DNA of 7,195 nt. It comes from an uncultured Saprospiraceae bacterium. GTDB taxonomy: Bacteria; Bacteroidota; Bacteroidia; Chitinophagales; Saprospiraceae. The stretch lies in NCBI GenBank assembly GCA_937959095.1, contig CALGLY010000437.1:1-7195 (forward strand), in the 5' to 3' direction. Below, piece after piece: positions 1 through 6,356 of the stretch. The position numbers were made by a program, and so were the translations under genes. A model generated the notes under the pieces. That model saw only the letters and a list, made by a program, of their open reading frames with translations, ran no database searches and was not told where the DNA came from. Every line of letters begins with the position of its first letter. Within the stretch, counting starts at the first letter, position 1.

Positions 1-1
1 A

Positions 2-826
2 GGTAAAGAAACCAGTAATCTCACCGATGACGAATTCAAAAATCTCGTTACTATCGGGAAGCAACACTCCCAAGTCGGTGATGTCTTTCAGCTTGTGCTA
101 TCGCGGCAATTTCAGCAGCAATTCAAAGGAGATGATTTCCAAGTGTATCGCGTTTTGCGTTCCATCAATCCATCGCCTTATCTCTTCTATTTTGATTATG
201 GTAATTTCAAAATATTTGGTTCTTCTCCCGAAGCACAAATGGTCGTGAAAGACGGCACTGCCGGCGTGAATCCAATCGCAGGAACGTACAAACGGAGCGG
301 CGACGATGAAGAAGATGCCCGCCGTGCCGCCCTACTTAGTAAAGATCCAAAAGAAAATGCCGAGCACATCATGCTTGTCGATTTAGCACGCAACGACCTC
401 GGCAGACACTCCACTAAAGTAGTGGTAGAAGAACTAAAGGAAATTCAATATTTCAGCCATGTTATCCATTTGGTCTCCAAAGTCATCGGACATTTGGATG
501 AAAGTACCAATCCGATACAAGTATTCGGGGATACCTTCCCTGCGGGTACACTCTCGGGTGCGCCCAAGTACAAGGCAATTGAATTGATTAATAAATATGA
601 AAACCAAAATCGAGGCTACTATGGTGGCGCGATTGGCTTCATTGAGTTTAATGGCAATATGAACCAAGCCATTGTGATTCGTTCTTTTTTCAGCCAAAAC
701 AATAGCCTTTTCTATCAAGCAGGAGCAGGTATTGTATCCAAAAGTGTAGAAGAAAACGAACTACAAGAAGTAAATAATAAACTTGGTGCATTGACAAAAG
801 CCCTACGCGAAGCCGAGAATATTTAA
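2..826 (+). CDS. trpE: Anthranilate synthase component I, 3' part (5' end outside window)
   Basis: Large subunit of anthranilate synthase: it converts chorismate, with ammonia supplied by TrpG, to anthranilate and pyruvate in the cytoplasm, the first step of tryptophan synthesis. The frame is open from the first bases, so the gene starts before the window. About 274 residues remain, covering most of the chorismate-binding domain; the N-terminal domain with the tryptophan feedback site is not visible. Motifs in order: PIAGT (272-286), EHIMLVDLARNDLGR (362-406) with the metal-binding Glu, the His of HLVSKV (467-469), TFPAGTLSGAPK (533-568), then GYYGGAIGF and QAGAGIV near the end. The Ala in PIAGT favours TrpE over aminodeoxychorismate synthase PabB, which typically has a catalytic Lys there (PIKGT). 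The adjacent trpG and trpD agree. A GTG at 95 lies inside the conserved domain and is not a real start. The end is followed at once by a long inverted repeat. Confidence 0.95.
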   Translation, partial: GKETSNLTDDEFKNLVTIGKQHSQVGDVFQLVLSRQFQQQFKGDDFQVYRVLRSINPSPYLFYFDYGNFKIFGSSPEAQMVVKDGTAGVNPIAGTYKRSGDDEEDARRAALLSKDPKENAEHIMLVDLARNDLGRHSTKVVVEELKEIQYFSHVIHLVSKVIGHLDESTNPIQVFGDTFPAGTLSGAPKYKAIELINKYENQNRGYYGGAIGFIEFNGNMNQAIVIRSFFSQNNSLFYQAGAGIVSKSVEENELQEVNNKLGALTKALREAENI

Positions 827-827
827 G

Positions 828-992
828 GAGACCGCTTCGTCCGCCAAAGACGGACAGGCTGCGAGATGCGAGATCATTCGCTTTGCTCATTGAGAAAAGA
901 GAGACTAAAATGATAGTTATTTATTGTCATAATCTCTCTTCTCTCAATCCCGAAGGGATGGTCTCGCATCTCGCAGTCCGAAGGACGGTCTC
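828..992. repeat. 165-bp imperfect inverted repeat filling the trpE-trpG gap
   Basis: The spacer is almost wholly one large palindrome. Terminal GAGACCG (828-834) is matched by CGGTCTC (986-992). CTGCGAGATGCGAGATCAT (859-877) pairs with 958-976 with one difference in 19, and ATTGAGAAAAGAGAGA (889-904) pairs with 933-948 with one difference in 16. The apex (about 905-932) can pair weakly through 910-916 and 924-930. Between the conserved blocks the two arms carry different short pieces. The left has GTCCG...CGGAC (839-855) and 878-888; the right has the mini-hairpins ATCCCGAAGGGAT (947-959) and GTCCGAAGGAC (976-986). The left core includes a tandem 7-mer GCGAGAT (861-874). No open frame, tryptophan-rich leader peptide or T-tract terminator is present. 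It resembles a REP- or MITE-like dispersed intergenic element; copy number cannot be judged from one window. In the transcript it would form a strong hairpin just upstream of trpG. Confidence 0.85.
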
Positions 993-1006
993 AAAAAAAA
1001 AATGAT

Positions 1007-1651
1007 ATGAAAATTCTAGTCCTCGATAATTACGATAGTTTCACCTATAATTTAGTCCAATATATTCAGGAAATATTGGAGTATTCCGTAGATGTCATCC
1101 GAAATGATGCGATTTCTATAGATGCAGTAGATGCCTATGATGTCATAGTGCTATCACCTGGGCCAGGTGTACCATCGGAAGCAGGAATTATGCCCGAAGT
1201 CTTGCAACGCTATTCATCTAGCAAAACCATTTTAGGGGTTTGCTTGGGGCATCAAGCCATTGGAGAAGCGTTTGGTGGCTCTATTTATAATCTCGATCAA
1301 GTCTTGCACGGCATCGAATCGCCGATGTATGTGACGGATCGAACAGAATTTATTTTCAATGAAGTGCCAGATGAATTTATAGCAGGCCGTTATCATTCGT
1401 GGGTAGTGCAGAAAGAAAATCTACCCGATTGTCTAGAAATAACGGCAGTAGATACCGACGGCATCATCATGGCAATGCGTCATAAAGAATATGATGTGCA
1501 TGGCGTTCAGTTTCATCCTGAATCCATTATGACAGAAAATGGAATGCTCATGCTCGAAAATTTCTTGAAGCATTGCAAGAAAAAATATAGTAAAAAGACT
1601 CAAGGTTCAACCCTGTCCGACAGTCAGGCGGGTCTTATATCTCAAATCTAA
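1007..1651 (+). CDS. trpG: Anthranilate synthase component II (glutamine amidotransferase)
   Basis: Glutaminase subunit of anthranilate synthase: it hydrolyses glutamine and channels ammonia to TrpE. The 214 residues form a class I amidotransferase domain. LDNYDSFTYNL is at residues 6-16, the oxyanion-loop SPGPGVP at 50-56, and the nucleophile C79 in GVCLGHQ. RYHSWVV is at 128-134, and the catalytic H170 and E172 lie in GVQFHPES. PabA proteins look similar; placement between trpE and trpD decides for TrpG. The ATG at 1007 follows an A-run (993-1002) rather than a Shine-Dalgarno site, as is common in Bacteroidota. The core domain ends near residue 190 (LENFLKHC). The last 18 residues (197-214), rich in Ser, Gln and Gly, are encoded by a palindromic, more GC-rich segment, so the tail looks acquired. 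trpD starts 8 bases after the stop codon, which suggests coupled translation. Confidence 0.96.
   Translation: MKILVLDNYDSFTYNLVQYIQEILEYSVDVIRNDAISIDAVDAYDVIVLSPGPGVPSEAGIMPEVLQRYSSSKTILGVCLGHQAIGEAFGGSIYNLDQVLHGIESPMYVTDRTEFIFNEVPDEFIAGRYHSWVVQKENLPDCLEITAVDTDGIIMAMRHKEYDVHGVQFHPESIMTENGMLMLENFLKHCKKKYSKKTQGSTLSDSQAGLISQI
1595..1636. repeat. 42-bp palindrome-rich segment inside the trpG 3' end
   Basis: The ends AAGACTC (1595-1601) and GGGTCTT (1630-1636) pair over seven positions, one of them G.U in RNA. Inside are GGTT/AACC (1604-1607, 1609-1612), CTGTC/GACAG (1613-1617, 1619-1623) and CCTG/CAGG (1612-1615, 1625-1628). The segment is richer in G and C than the surrounding gene and encodes TrpG residues 197-210. 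On the minus strand it reads CCGCC, seven bases, CGGACAGG (1631 down to 1612). The left arm of the 828-992 repeat has the same two blocks five bases apart (841-858). This suggests a fragment of a related dispersed repeat that supplied a new in-frame C-terminus. Chance similarity is not excluded at this length. Confidence 0.5.
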
Positions 1652-1659
1652 AAGAAAGA

Positions 1660-2646
1660 ATGAAAACGATATTATCAAAATTATTCGAACATCAGCATCT
1701 CTCCCGCGAAGAAGCACGTGAGGTATTACTGAATATTTCTAATGAAAATTATAATCCCTCGCAGATTGCGTCTTTTATGACGGTCTATCTGATGCGGGCG
1801 ATTACCGTAGATGAGTTGCAGGGCTTTCGAGATGCCTTGCTAGAACTCTGCTTATCCATTGATTTGGAAGGACGCGAAACCATTGATATAGTAGGGACAG
1901 GTGGCGATGGTAAGGACACCTTCAATATTTCTACCCTTTCGAGCTTCCTAGTGGCTGGGGCAGGCTATCCCGTCACAAAACACGGAAATAATAGCGTTTC
2001 TTCCGTGAGTGGTTCTTCCAATGTTTTGCAGGAACAGGGTTATAAATTCACCAATGATCGCGACACGCTCCTACGACAATTAGATAAGGCAAATATTTGT
2101 TTCTTTCACGCACCCCTCTTCCACCCTGCTATGAAGGCAGTCGCGCCCATCCGTAGAGCATTAAAGGTGAAAACGTTCTTTAATATGCTTGGCCCATTGG
2201 TGAATCCAGCACAGCCAAAGCATCAATTATTTGGAGTGTTCAATTTAGAATTGGGGCGACTGTATCAATATATTTTGCAACAATCCGAGAAGCAATTCGC
2301 TATTGTATACGCAATGGATGGCTATGATGAAGTCTCGCTTACGAGTCCGTTCAAGGTGCGAACACACTATAGCGAACAGCTTATTACGCCTACAGATATT
2401 AAGAAGCCGTACTATCGACAATCTGATTTATATGGTGGTAGCACGATAGAGGCAGCCGCACGTATTTTCAGAAATATATTGGAAGGAAATGGCACGCAAG
2501 CCCAGGTAGATGTCGTGACGACCAATGCAGGTTTAGCGATTCATTGTATTCACTCAGAAAAAACGTTAATAGATTGCATTGCAGAAGCGCAAGAAGCCTT
2601 GGATAGTGGTAGAGCCTTGGAGTGCTTGAAGAATCTGGTGGCTTAG
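1660..2646 (+). CDS. trpD: Anthranilate phosphoribosyltransferase
   Basis: Transfers the phosphoribosyl group of PRPP to anthranilate, the second committed step of tryptophan synthesis. It is 328 residues, close to the usual length for the stand-alone enzyme. The helical N-terminal part (about 1-70) is followed by the glycine-rich PRPP site GTGGDGKDTFN (79-89), KHGNNSVSS (107-115) and GSSNVL (118-123). Next come the anthranilate-binding region with HPAMKAVAPIRR (155-166), FNMLGPLVNP (174-183), and the acidic D223-E224 pair in DGYDEVSLT, which binds magnesium in this family. All expected motifs are intact. The start has an A/G-rich upstream stretch (AAAGAAAG) and sits 8 bases after the trpG stop. 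It is the last gene of this trp block: a hairpin terminator follows and the next gene is on the opposite strand, so trpC, trpF, trpB and trpA must lie elsewhere. Confidence 0.97.
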   Translation: MKTILSKLFEHQHLSREEAREVLLNISNENYNPSQIASFMTVYLMRAITVDELQGFRDALLELCLSIDLEGRETIDIVGTGGDGKDTFNISTLSSFLVAGAGYPVTKHGNNSVSSVSGSSNVLQEQGYKFTNDRDTLLRQLDKANICFFHAPLFHPAMKAVAPIRRALKVKTFFNMLGPLVNPAQPKHQLFGVFNLELGRLYQYILQQSEKQFAIVYAMDGYDEVSLTSPFKVRTHYSEQLITPTDIKKPYYRQSDLYGGSTIEAAARIFRNILEGNGTQAQVDVVTTNAGLAIHCIHSEKTLIDCIAEAQEALDSGRALECLKNLVA

Positions 2647-2656
2647 GTTCTTTAGT

Positions 2657-2702
2657 AAAAAGGACAAGTATCAGAAGATTTCTCTGATACTTGTACCCTT
2701 TT
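2657..2702. terminator. Bidirectional hairpin terminator between trpD and the thioredoxin-like gene
   Basis: A perfect 12-bp stem, ACAAGTATCAGA (2664-2675) with TCTGATACTTGT (2683-2694), encloses a 7-base loop. It can be extended by AAAAGG (2658-2663) pairing with CCTTTT (2697-2702) after a two-base bulge. The A-run on the left and T-run on the right let it work on both strands. It lies between two convergent genes, ending trpEGD on the + strand and the 2711-3292 gene on the - strand. Confidence 0.9.
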
Positions 2703-2710
2703 CTAGTTCT

Positions 2711-3292
2711 TTAATCTTTTGATGGGCGTGCAGACACAGCATTTACCTTCAAGCGTGGCTGAAAACTAGCCTCATAATACGCCCAAGGGATTTTTCTATG
2801 ATGATCTTCTGCGAAATATCGCATCAATTTTTCAAGATCTACTGGTTCTTTATAACCACTAAAACTTTGAATAACATTTAGGGTTTCATCTAAGAAGACA
2901 ATCGAAGGAAGCCCTTGTTCTCCTCCAGTAATTTTGACTGCTAGCTCATGATGGGCATGCTTTCCTTTTTTCGAAAATTCGTAGGTTTCCCCTTGAAAAG
3001 TGATTGGTTCTTGCGATCCATCATCGAGTTTCACTGCGTAGAAATGGTCATTGATATAGCTTATAATACTTGGTTCTTGAAAGGTTTCTTTGTCCATCTT
3101 TCTACACCACTCGCAGCCCCCTCGATAGATATCCACTATCATTTTCTTTTTTTCGACTTTCATTTTTTCTTCCACTTCTTCAAATGAAAGCCATTCGATT
3201 TGTGAAGTATTAGTAGTCGCAGTCTGTTGAGCAAAAATAGTAATGCTAAACATTGTAAAGATAATACAGATAATAAGTCCTTTCCCTTTCAT
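2711..3292 (-). CDS. Exported thioredoxin-like protein with CEWC active site
   Basis: A 193-residue protein with a signal peptide: Lys at 2 and 4, a hydrophobic stretch (about 6-20), and probable cleavage after FA at residue 21, before QQ. It would act in the periplasm. The mature part has a thioredoxin fold: WLSFEEVEEKMK (34-45), a beta strand MIVDIY (51-56), and the redox motif C60-E-W-C63 in GGCEWCRKMDKETF. The probable cis-proline is P129 in GLPSIVFLD. The KLDDGSQEPITFQGETYEF and HHELA segments (about 88-118) fit a thioredoxin-like subgroup common in Bacteroidota, recognised from memory. It is likely a thiol-disulfide reductase or isomerase of exported proteins; the partner is unknown. 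It contains Cys9 but no lipobox, so it is not a lipoprotein. It lies downstream of ribD on the same strand with a 152-bp gap, so co-transcription is doubtful. Confidence 0.85.
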   Translation of the reverse strand: MKGKGLIICIIFTMFSITIFAQQTATTNTSQIEWLSFEEVEEKMKVEKKKMIVDIYRGGCEWCRKMDKETFQEPSIISYINDHFYAVKLDDGSQEPITFQGETYEFSKKGKHAHHELAVKITGGEQGLPSIVFLDETLNVIQSFSGYKEPVDLEKLMRYFAEDHHRKIPWAYYEASFQPRLKVNAVSARPSKD

Positions 3293-3364
3293 GCTTTTTA
3301 TAAGTTTCCTTCAAAGTAATATTCTAGTTTGCTCACATAGTAAGTATGTCTCTTCATTATAAAG

Positions 3365-3372
3365 CAAAAATA
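3365..3372 (-). promoter_or_regulatory. Possible Bacteroidota -7 box for the thioredoxin-like gene
   Basis: The minus strand reads TATTTTTG, matching the TAnnTTTG -7 consensus known from Bacteroidota, 73 bases before the start codon at 3292. No well-spaced -33 TTTG or TTG is evident. The same T-run also follows a weak minus-strand hairpin (about 3373-3395), so it could instead be the tail of a poor ribD terminator. The rest of the 3293-3444 spacer is AT-rich and shows nothing else. Confidence 0.25.
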
Positions 3373-3444
3373 GTAATTGCAAAACAATATTGCTATATCT
3401 TATAGTCATTGAAAGGGATGTTTTAAGATAGGTTTAACCATGTA

Positions 3445-4479
3445 CTAGGATGCATTTCGATAAATTAACAGTTCATCGGTATCAATTTGCAGCTTTCTCA
3501 CCAAAGGAGCAGTTAATTGAGGGCTAGCAATTCCAGCAGATTCTATTACTCGATCGGTTTGCAACACTCTAATTTCGTCCCAAAGGTTCTCTTTTATGAA
3601 ATAATCTATGGTTTTTGCACCGCCTTCTATTAATACGGAATTAATCTTTTGCTGATGTAAATAATCTAGAATATTCCTCAATAGATTTCCATCGAAATCA
3701 AGAGTTAAAATGGCTGTTTCATCTGAAATAAGCGATTTTTTCTCTGTCACAATTATTGTGTCCGCTGAATCATCTAAAACAGATGCATTTTTAGGTAATT
3801 CGAGTCTCCGATCCAGACAAATTCGCAAAGGTTGACCACCGAAGTATAGGCGATTATTTAGCTGAGGATTATCTATTTTAAGCGTATTTGTGCCTGCTAA
3901 AATTGCTCCTATTTCACTACGCCATTTATGAACTAATCGCTTGCTATAAGAATTACTAAGCCATATTTGTTCGTCTTTTTTAGCCATAAACCCATTTCGA
4001 CTGACAGCATATTTCAAGACCACATAAGGGCGTTGCTTTTGCGTATACGTATCTCTTACTTCGCTTAAGATTTTTCCTTCTGCTTCAAGGATTCCTGTTG
4101 TTACTTTTATTCCTTTTTCTCGTAACAAGTGGACACTTTTACCATTGTCTCCCAATGATTTATCTATATAAGAAATTACTACATGTGGAATTTTATGTTT
4201 TAGGATAAGCTCTGTACATGGTGGCGTATTCCCATAGACACAGCAGGGTTCTAAAGATACATAAATCGTAGATTCTGACAATAATTTAAGATCGGCTTTA
4301 GCTACACTAGCCACCGCATTTACTTCTGCATGTGCTTTACCATATTCTTCGTGATAGCCCTCTCCTAAAATTCGGTTTTCATGCACGATGACTGCTCCTA
4401 CCATAGGATTAGGTGATACGTTTCCTTCTCCCTTCCTCGCTATATCAAAACAGCGTTGCATAAAGAAATTATGTGACAT
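3445..4479 (-). CDS. ribD: Bifunctional riboflavin biosynthesis protein RibD (deaminase/reductase)
   Basis: Carries out two successive steps after GTP cyclohydrolase II in riboflavin synthesis: deamination of the pyrimidine ring and NADPH-dependent reduction of the ribosyl side chain. It is 344 residues, near normal length. The deaminase domain (about 1-145) has SPNPMVGAV (22-30), H50-A-E52 and PCC...TPPC, so the zinc ligands H50, C79 and C88 and the catalytic E52 are all present. The reductase domain (about 150-344) has RPYVVLKYAVSRNG (150-163), GTNTLKIDNPQLNNR (196-210) with D203, and IEGG (284-287). Oddities: the loop usually written CxHxGKTPPC reads CCVYGNTPPC (V81 and N84 replace the usual His and Lys), and the reductase SxDG is SRNG. 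It stands alone rather than in a rib operon, and no FMN riboswitch is visible upstream. The start at 4479 leads directly into the conserved N-terminus. Confidence 0.94.
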   Translation of the reverse strand: MSHNFFMQRCFDIARKGEGNVSPNPMVGAVIVHENRILGEGYHEEYGKAHAEVNAVASVAKADLKLLSESTIYVSLEPCCVYGNTPPCTELILKHKIPHVVISYIDKSLGDNGKSVHLLREKGIKVTTGILEAEGKILSEVRDTYTQKQRPYVVLKYAVSRNGFMAKKDEQIWLSNSYSKRLVHKWRSEIGAILAGTNTLKIDNPQLNNRLYFGGQPLRICLDRRLELPKNASVLDDSADTIIVTEKKSLISDETAILTLDFDGNLLRNILDYLHQQKINSVLIEGGAKTIDYFIKENLWDEIRVLQTDRVIESAGIASPQLTAPLVRKLQIDTDELLIYRNAS

Positions 4480-4576
4480 ACGTAAATACTTTTTTTAGTG
4501 CGTTTGTTTGCTTTTTCAATTTAATAAACATAAATTAGCGTTTCGTATCTCCTTAAATTATTATTTAGTTATTTAA

Positions 4577-4670
4577 CTTTTATAAAAGACCATTTGTTGC
4601 GTTATTTTCGTCTAATAACTACTCCTATTAACAAAAATTCAGAAATCTAAGGCATATTTTAAAAAAATAT
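4577..4670. promoter_or_regulatory. Divergent AT-rich spacer with two short palindromes
   Basis: The 198-bp spacer (4480-4677) separates ribD and the AP2-domain gene and must hold both promoters. Two symmetric sites stand out: CTTTTATAAAAG, a perfect 12-bp palindrome (4577-4588), and ATATTTT-AAA-AAAATAT (4654-4670), which ends 7 bases before the + strand start codon. They could be operators, for example for autoregulation by the neighbouring DNA-binding protein, but AT-rich palindromes arise easily by chance. No clear TAnnTTTG box was found on either strand; TATTTTCG (4603-4610) is one mismatch away but lacks a properly spaced -33 element. Confidence 0.2.
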
Positions 4671-4677
4671 AGTACTA

Positions 4678-5307
4678 ATGTTCTTGATGTTTAGGCTTTC
4701 GCCTTTATGTTTAAGTAAACATATTTTTCTACCTAAACCACAATTTAAAAAAGTGTTATACAAAGTAAAGTTAAAAAATGCAGATAACGACGTTCTTTTA
4801 GATGATCATGTTTATGAGCATTTAACAAACGATCCTTACTTGCAAAAAGTTGATTTCATCAACAATCTACGAAAGCATTCTAGCGGCTGTGCTTTTTTTC
4901 AAAAAACTTGGAAAAAAGCCGATGGCAGTTACAAAACAGAGACCATTTACTTGCACAAACTGATTGCAGAACGTTTTTTGAGTAAAACAAAAACAGAAAC
5001 AGCAAATTTAGTAGGCGCAAAGAATGGAAATAAACTGGATTGTCGCTTAGAAAATTTAGTCTATCGTTCCCGTGCAGTTGCCAGCAGAAAGCGAAAGACA
5101 AGCAGTCAAATTGGATATACTGGAGTTTATAAAGAAAATAATCGCTACCGTGCGGTCATTTCCATAAATAGAAAGTCTGTCCATATTGGTATGTTTGCCA
5201 CCGCAGAAGAAGCAGCTATGGCTTATAATAAAAAGTCGAAAGAGCTGTATGGCGATGATGGAAAGATTAACATTATAAAACCAAAAACGAAGGCCAAAAA
5301 AGCTTAA
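4678..5307 (+). CDS. AP2-domain DNA-binding protein with degenerate HNH-like module
   Basis: A 209-residue cytoplasmic protein of unproven function. The C-terminal part (about 146-195) is an AP2/ERF-type DNA-binding domain: GYTGVYKENNRYRAVISI, then HIGMFATAEEAAMAYNKKS and a closing LYG. Before it, residues 88-127 resemble the HNH homing-endonuclease module (YLHKLIAERF, then NGNKLDCRLENL). The core His expected in the VNHxxGN position is A114 (VGAKNGN), so nuclease activity is unlikely. A basic linker RKRKTSS (137-143) and a Lys-rich tail fit DNA binding. The N-terminal part (28-80) is unrecognised. The first 25 or so residues are atypical, and a GTG at 4753 (codon 26) is an alternative start. 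AP2 plus HNH architecture is typical of mobile homing genes. This copy sits between two normal transcription units, with its own terminator and no visible repeat borders, so a domesticated regulator is the favoured inference. Confidence 0.75.
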   Translation: MFLMFRLSPLCLSKHIFLPKPQFKKVLYKVKLKNADNDVLLDDHVYEHLTNDPYLQKVDFINNLRKHSSGCAFFQKTWKKADGSYKTETIYLHKLIAERFLSKTKTETANLVGAKNGNKLDCRLENLVYRSRAVASRKRKTSSQIGYTGVYKENNRYRAVISINRKSVHIGMFATAEEAAMAYNKKSKELYGDDGKINIIKPKTKAKKA

Positions 5308-5311
5308 AAAG

Positions 5312-5353
5312 TAAGAGTCGTCTAGCTACAATACTAGGCGGCTCTTATTTTTT
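5312..5353. terminator. Bidirectional hairpin terminator between the AP2-domain gene and corA
   Basis: TAAGAGTCGTCTAG (5312-5325) pairs along its whole 14 bases with CTAGGCGGCTCTTA (5334-5347), with two G.U pairs in the + strand RNA and an 8-base loop. Six T's follow (5348-5353), making an intrinsic terminator for the + strand gene that ends at 5307. The A-run before the stem (5306-5310) lets it also act on the - strand for corA, which ends at 5389. Confidence 0.9.
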
Positions 5354-5388
5354 ATAGCATTCGCGTAAATTCTATTAATCAAAGAACA

Positions 5389-6336
5389 TCAAAACTTACG
5401 TGTTCTTTGGAAATACCACGCCACTAAAGAACTAACAACTACGGAAAGTAAAATGACGTAGAACACAGCATAAGGCGAATCAGCCAGTGGTAAATCTATA
5501 TTCATTCCATAAAAACTTGCGATGAAAGTCGGCACGCTCAAGATGATGGTCACGAGGGTAAGGCGGCGTACGTCAACATTTAAGTTATTAGAGATAATAG
5601 AGCTATAAGCATCCATTGTCCCATTTAGGATATTGGTGTAGACATTCGCCATTTCCAAGGCTTGGCTATTGTCAATAATGATGTCTTCAAAAAGATCGGT
5701 GAGTTCTTCATCGTTACGAATCGCTAGAAAATCAACCCGCTTCATTTTCATTTTCAATAATTCATTTGAACTCAAAGAATTGAGAAAATAAACTAAGCTC
5801 TTTTCGATACTCAATAATTCCTTTAATTCTCTATTTCGGCTCGAATTGTAGAGTTCTTTCTCTATTAAATTACGGCGCACATTCAGTTGCTTCAAACTAT
5901 TCAAGTAACGCAGTACCGTTTGTTCAAGGATTTGCAGCACAAATAATTGCTCATTAGAAGGATTAAAATTCTTGACCCGCCCGTCTAAAAAGAGTTGCAA
6001 TACCGAATTTTCGTAGGAAGAAATCGTGATGACATAATCCAGTGTCAGCACAATACCTATCGGGACGGTAATATAAATGGGGTCGTTCTCCATTCGCTCT
6101 TCATTGAGCTGTGGTATATTGATAACAATAAGGCGAATATCTTCCTCGCGCTCATAGCGAGATCGTTCATCAATATCCAAGGAATCGGTTAAGAAATCGA
6201 ATGGAATTTCGAATTTTAGGGCTAGTTCTTCTAATTCTTCTTGGTTGAAAGGCGGGGAAATGTTGATCCAGCAAGCAGGCTCAAGCGTCTCCAGCTCCTG
6301 CACTCGTCCATCTCGTTTTTTGTAATATCGTACCAT
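5389..6336 (-). CDS. corA: CorA-family magnesium/cobalt transporter
   Basis: Inner-membrane channel for Mg2+ (and Co2+), active as a homopentamer with a large cytoplasmic N-terminal domain. From the chosen ATG it is 315 residues, the typical CorA length. The C-terminus has two membrane segments, about 256-275 (LTLVTIILSVPTFIASFY) and about 288-307 (AVFYVILLSVVVSSLVAWYF). The signature G277-M-N279 closes the first helix, followed by the loop IDLPLADSPY and a short basic tail QRTRKF on the cytoplasmic side. The middle (about 120-240) is charged and helical, as expected for the funnel stalk. The frame also offers TTG at 6387 and ATG at 6378. ATG at 6336 is preferred because MVRYYKK begins like the family and an A-rich stretch precedes it. 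A promoter box at 6357-6364 would also put the RNA start near 6350. It lies downstream of the YeeZ-like gene, apparently with its own promoter. Confidence 0.93.
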   Translation of the reverse strand: MVRYYKKRDGRVQELETLEPACWINISPPFNQEELEELALKFEIPFDFLTDSLDIDERSRYEREEDIRLIVINIPQLNEERMENDPIYITVPIGIVLTLDYVITISSYENSVLQLFLDGRVKNFNPSNEQLFVLQILEQTVLRYLNSLKQLNVRRNLIEKELYNSSRNRELKELLSIEKSLVYFLNSLSSNELLKMKMKRVDFLAIRNDEELTDLFEDIIIDNSQALEMANVYTNILNGTMDAYSSIISNNLNVDVRRLTLVTIILSVPTFIASFYGMNIDLPLADSPYAVFYVILLSVVVSSLVAWYFQRTRKF

Positions 6337-6356
6337 AGCTTGCTTTTTTTGAGGCG

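Noticed and set aside
827..1006. Transcription attenuator with leader peptide controlling trpG
   Set aside because: No open frame with clustered Trp codons (TGG) and no stem followed by a T-run. On the + strand the hairpin is followed by an A-run, so it is not an intrinsic terminator in the operon direction.
1561..1582. Inverted repeat TTTCTTG/CAAGAAA in trpG
   Set aside because: A 7-bp AT-rich stem inside well-conserved coding sequence; expected by chance.
1604..1613. GGTTCAACCC resembling a tRNA T-arm
   Set aside because: No acceptor, D or anticodon arm nearby, and it lies inside the trpG frame; it fits the local palindromic segment better.
2..1651. pabB/pabA (folate) instead of trpE/trpG
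   Set aside because: PIAGT rather than PIKGT in the chorismate domain, and direct linkage to trpD.
2948..3187. Plus-strand reading frame of 79 codons
   Set aside because: Antisense to the thioredoxin-like gene, with Phe/His-rich composition typical of a shadow of a Lys/Glu-rich protein.
3241..3292. Lipoprotein signal for the thioredoxin-like protein because of Cys9
   Set aside because: Cys9 lies within the hydrophobic core without the L-[AS]-[GA]-C context; the FA/QQ cleavage site fits ordinary signal peptidase.
3366..3395. Intrinsic terminator for ribD on the minus strand
   Set aside because: The stem is interrupted by a bulge and internal loop with only short paired runs; too weak to annotate separately and it overlaps a possible -7 box.
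4480..4677. FMN riboswitch upstream of ribD
   Set aside because: The minus-strand spacer lacks the conserved G-rich blocks of the RFN element and is almost entirely AT; no multi-stem junction can be drawn.
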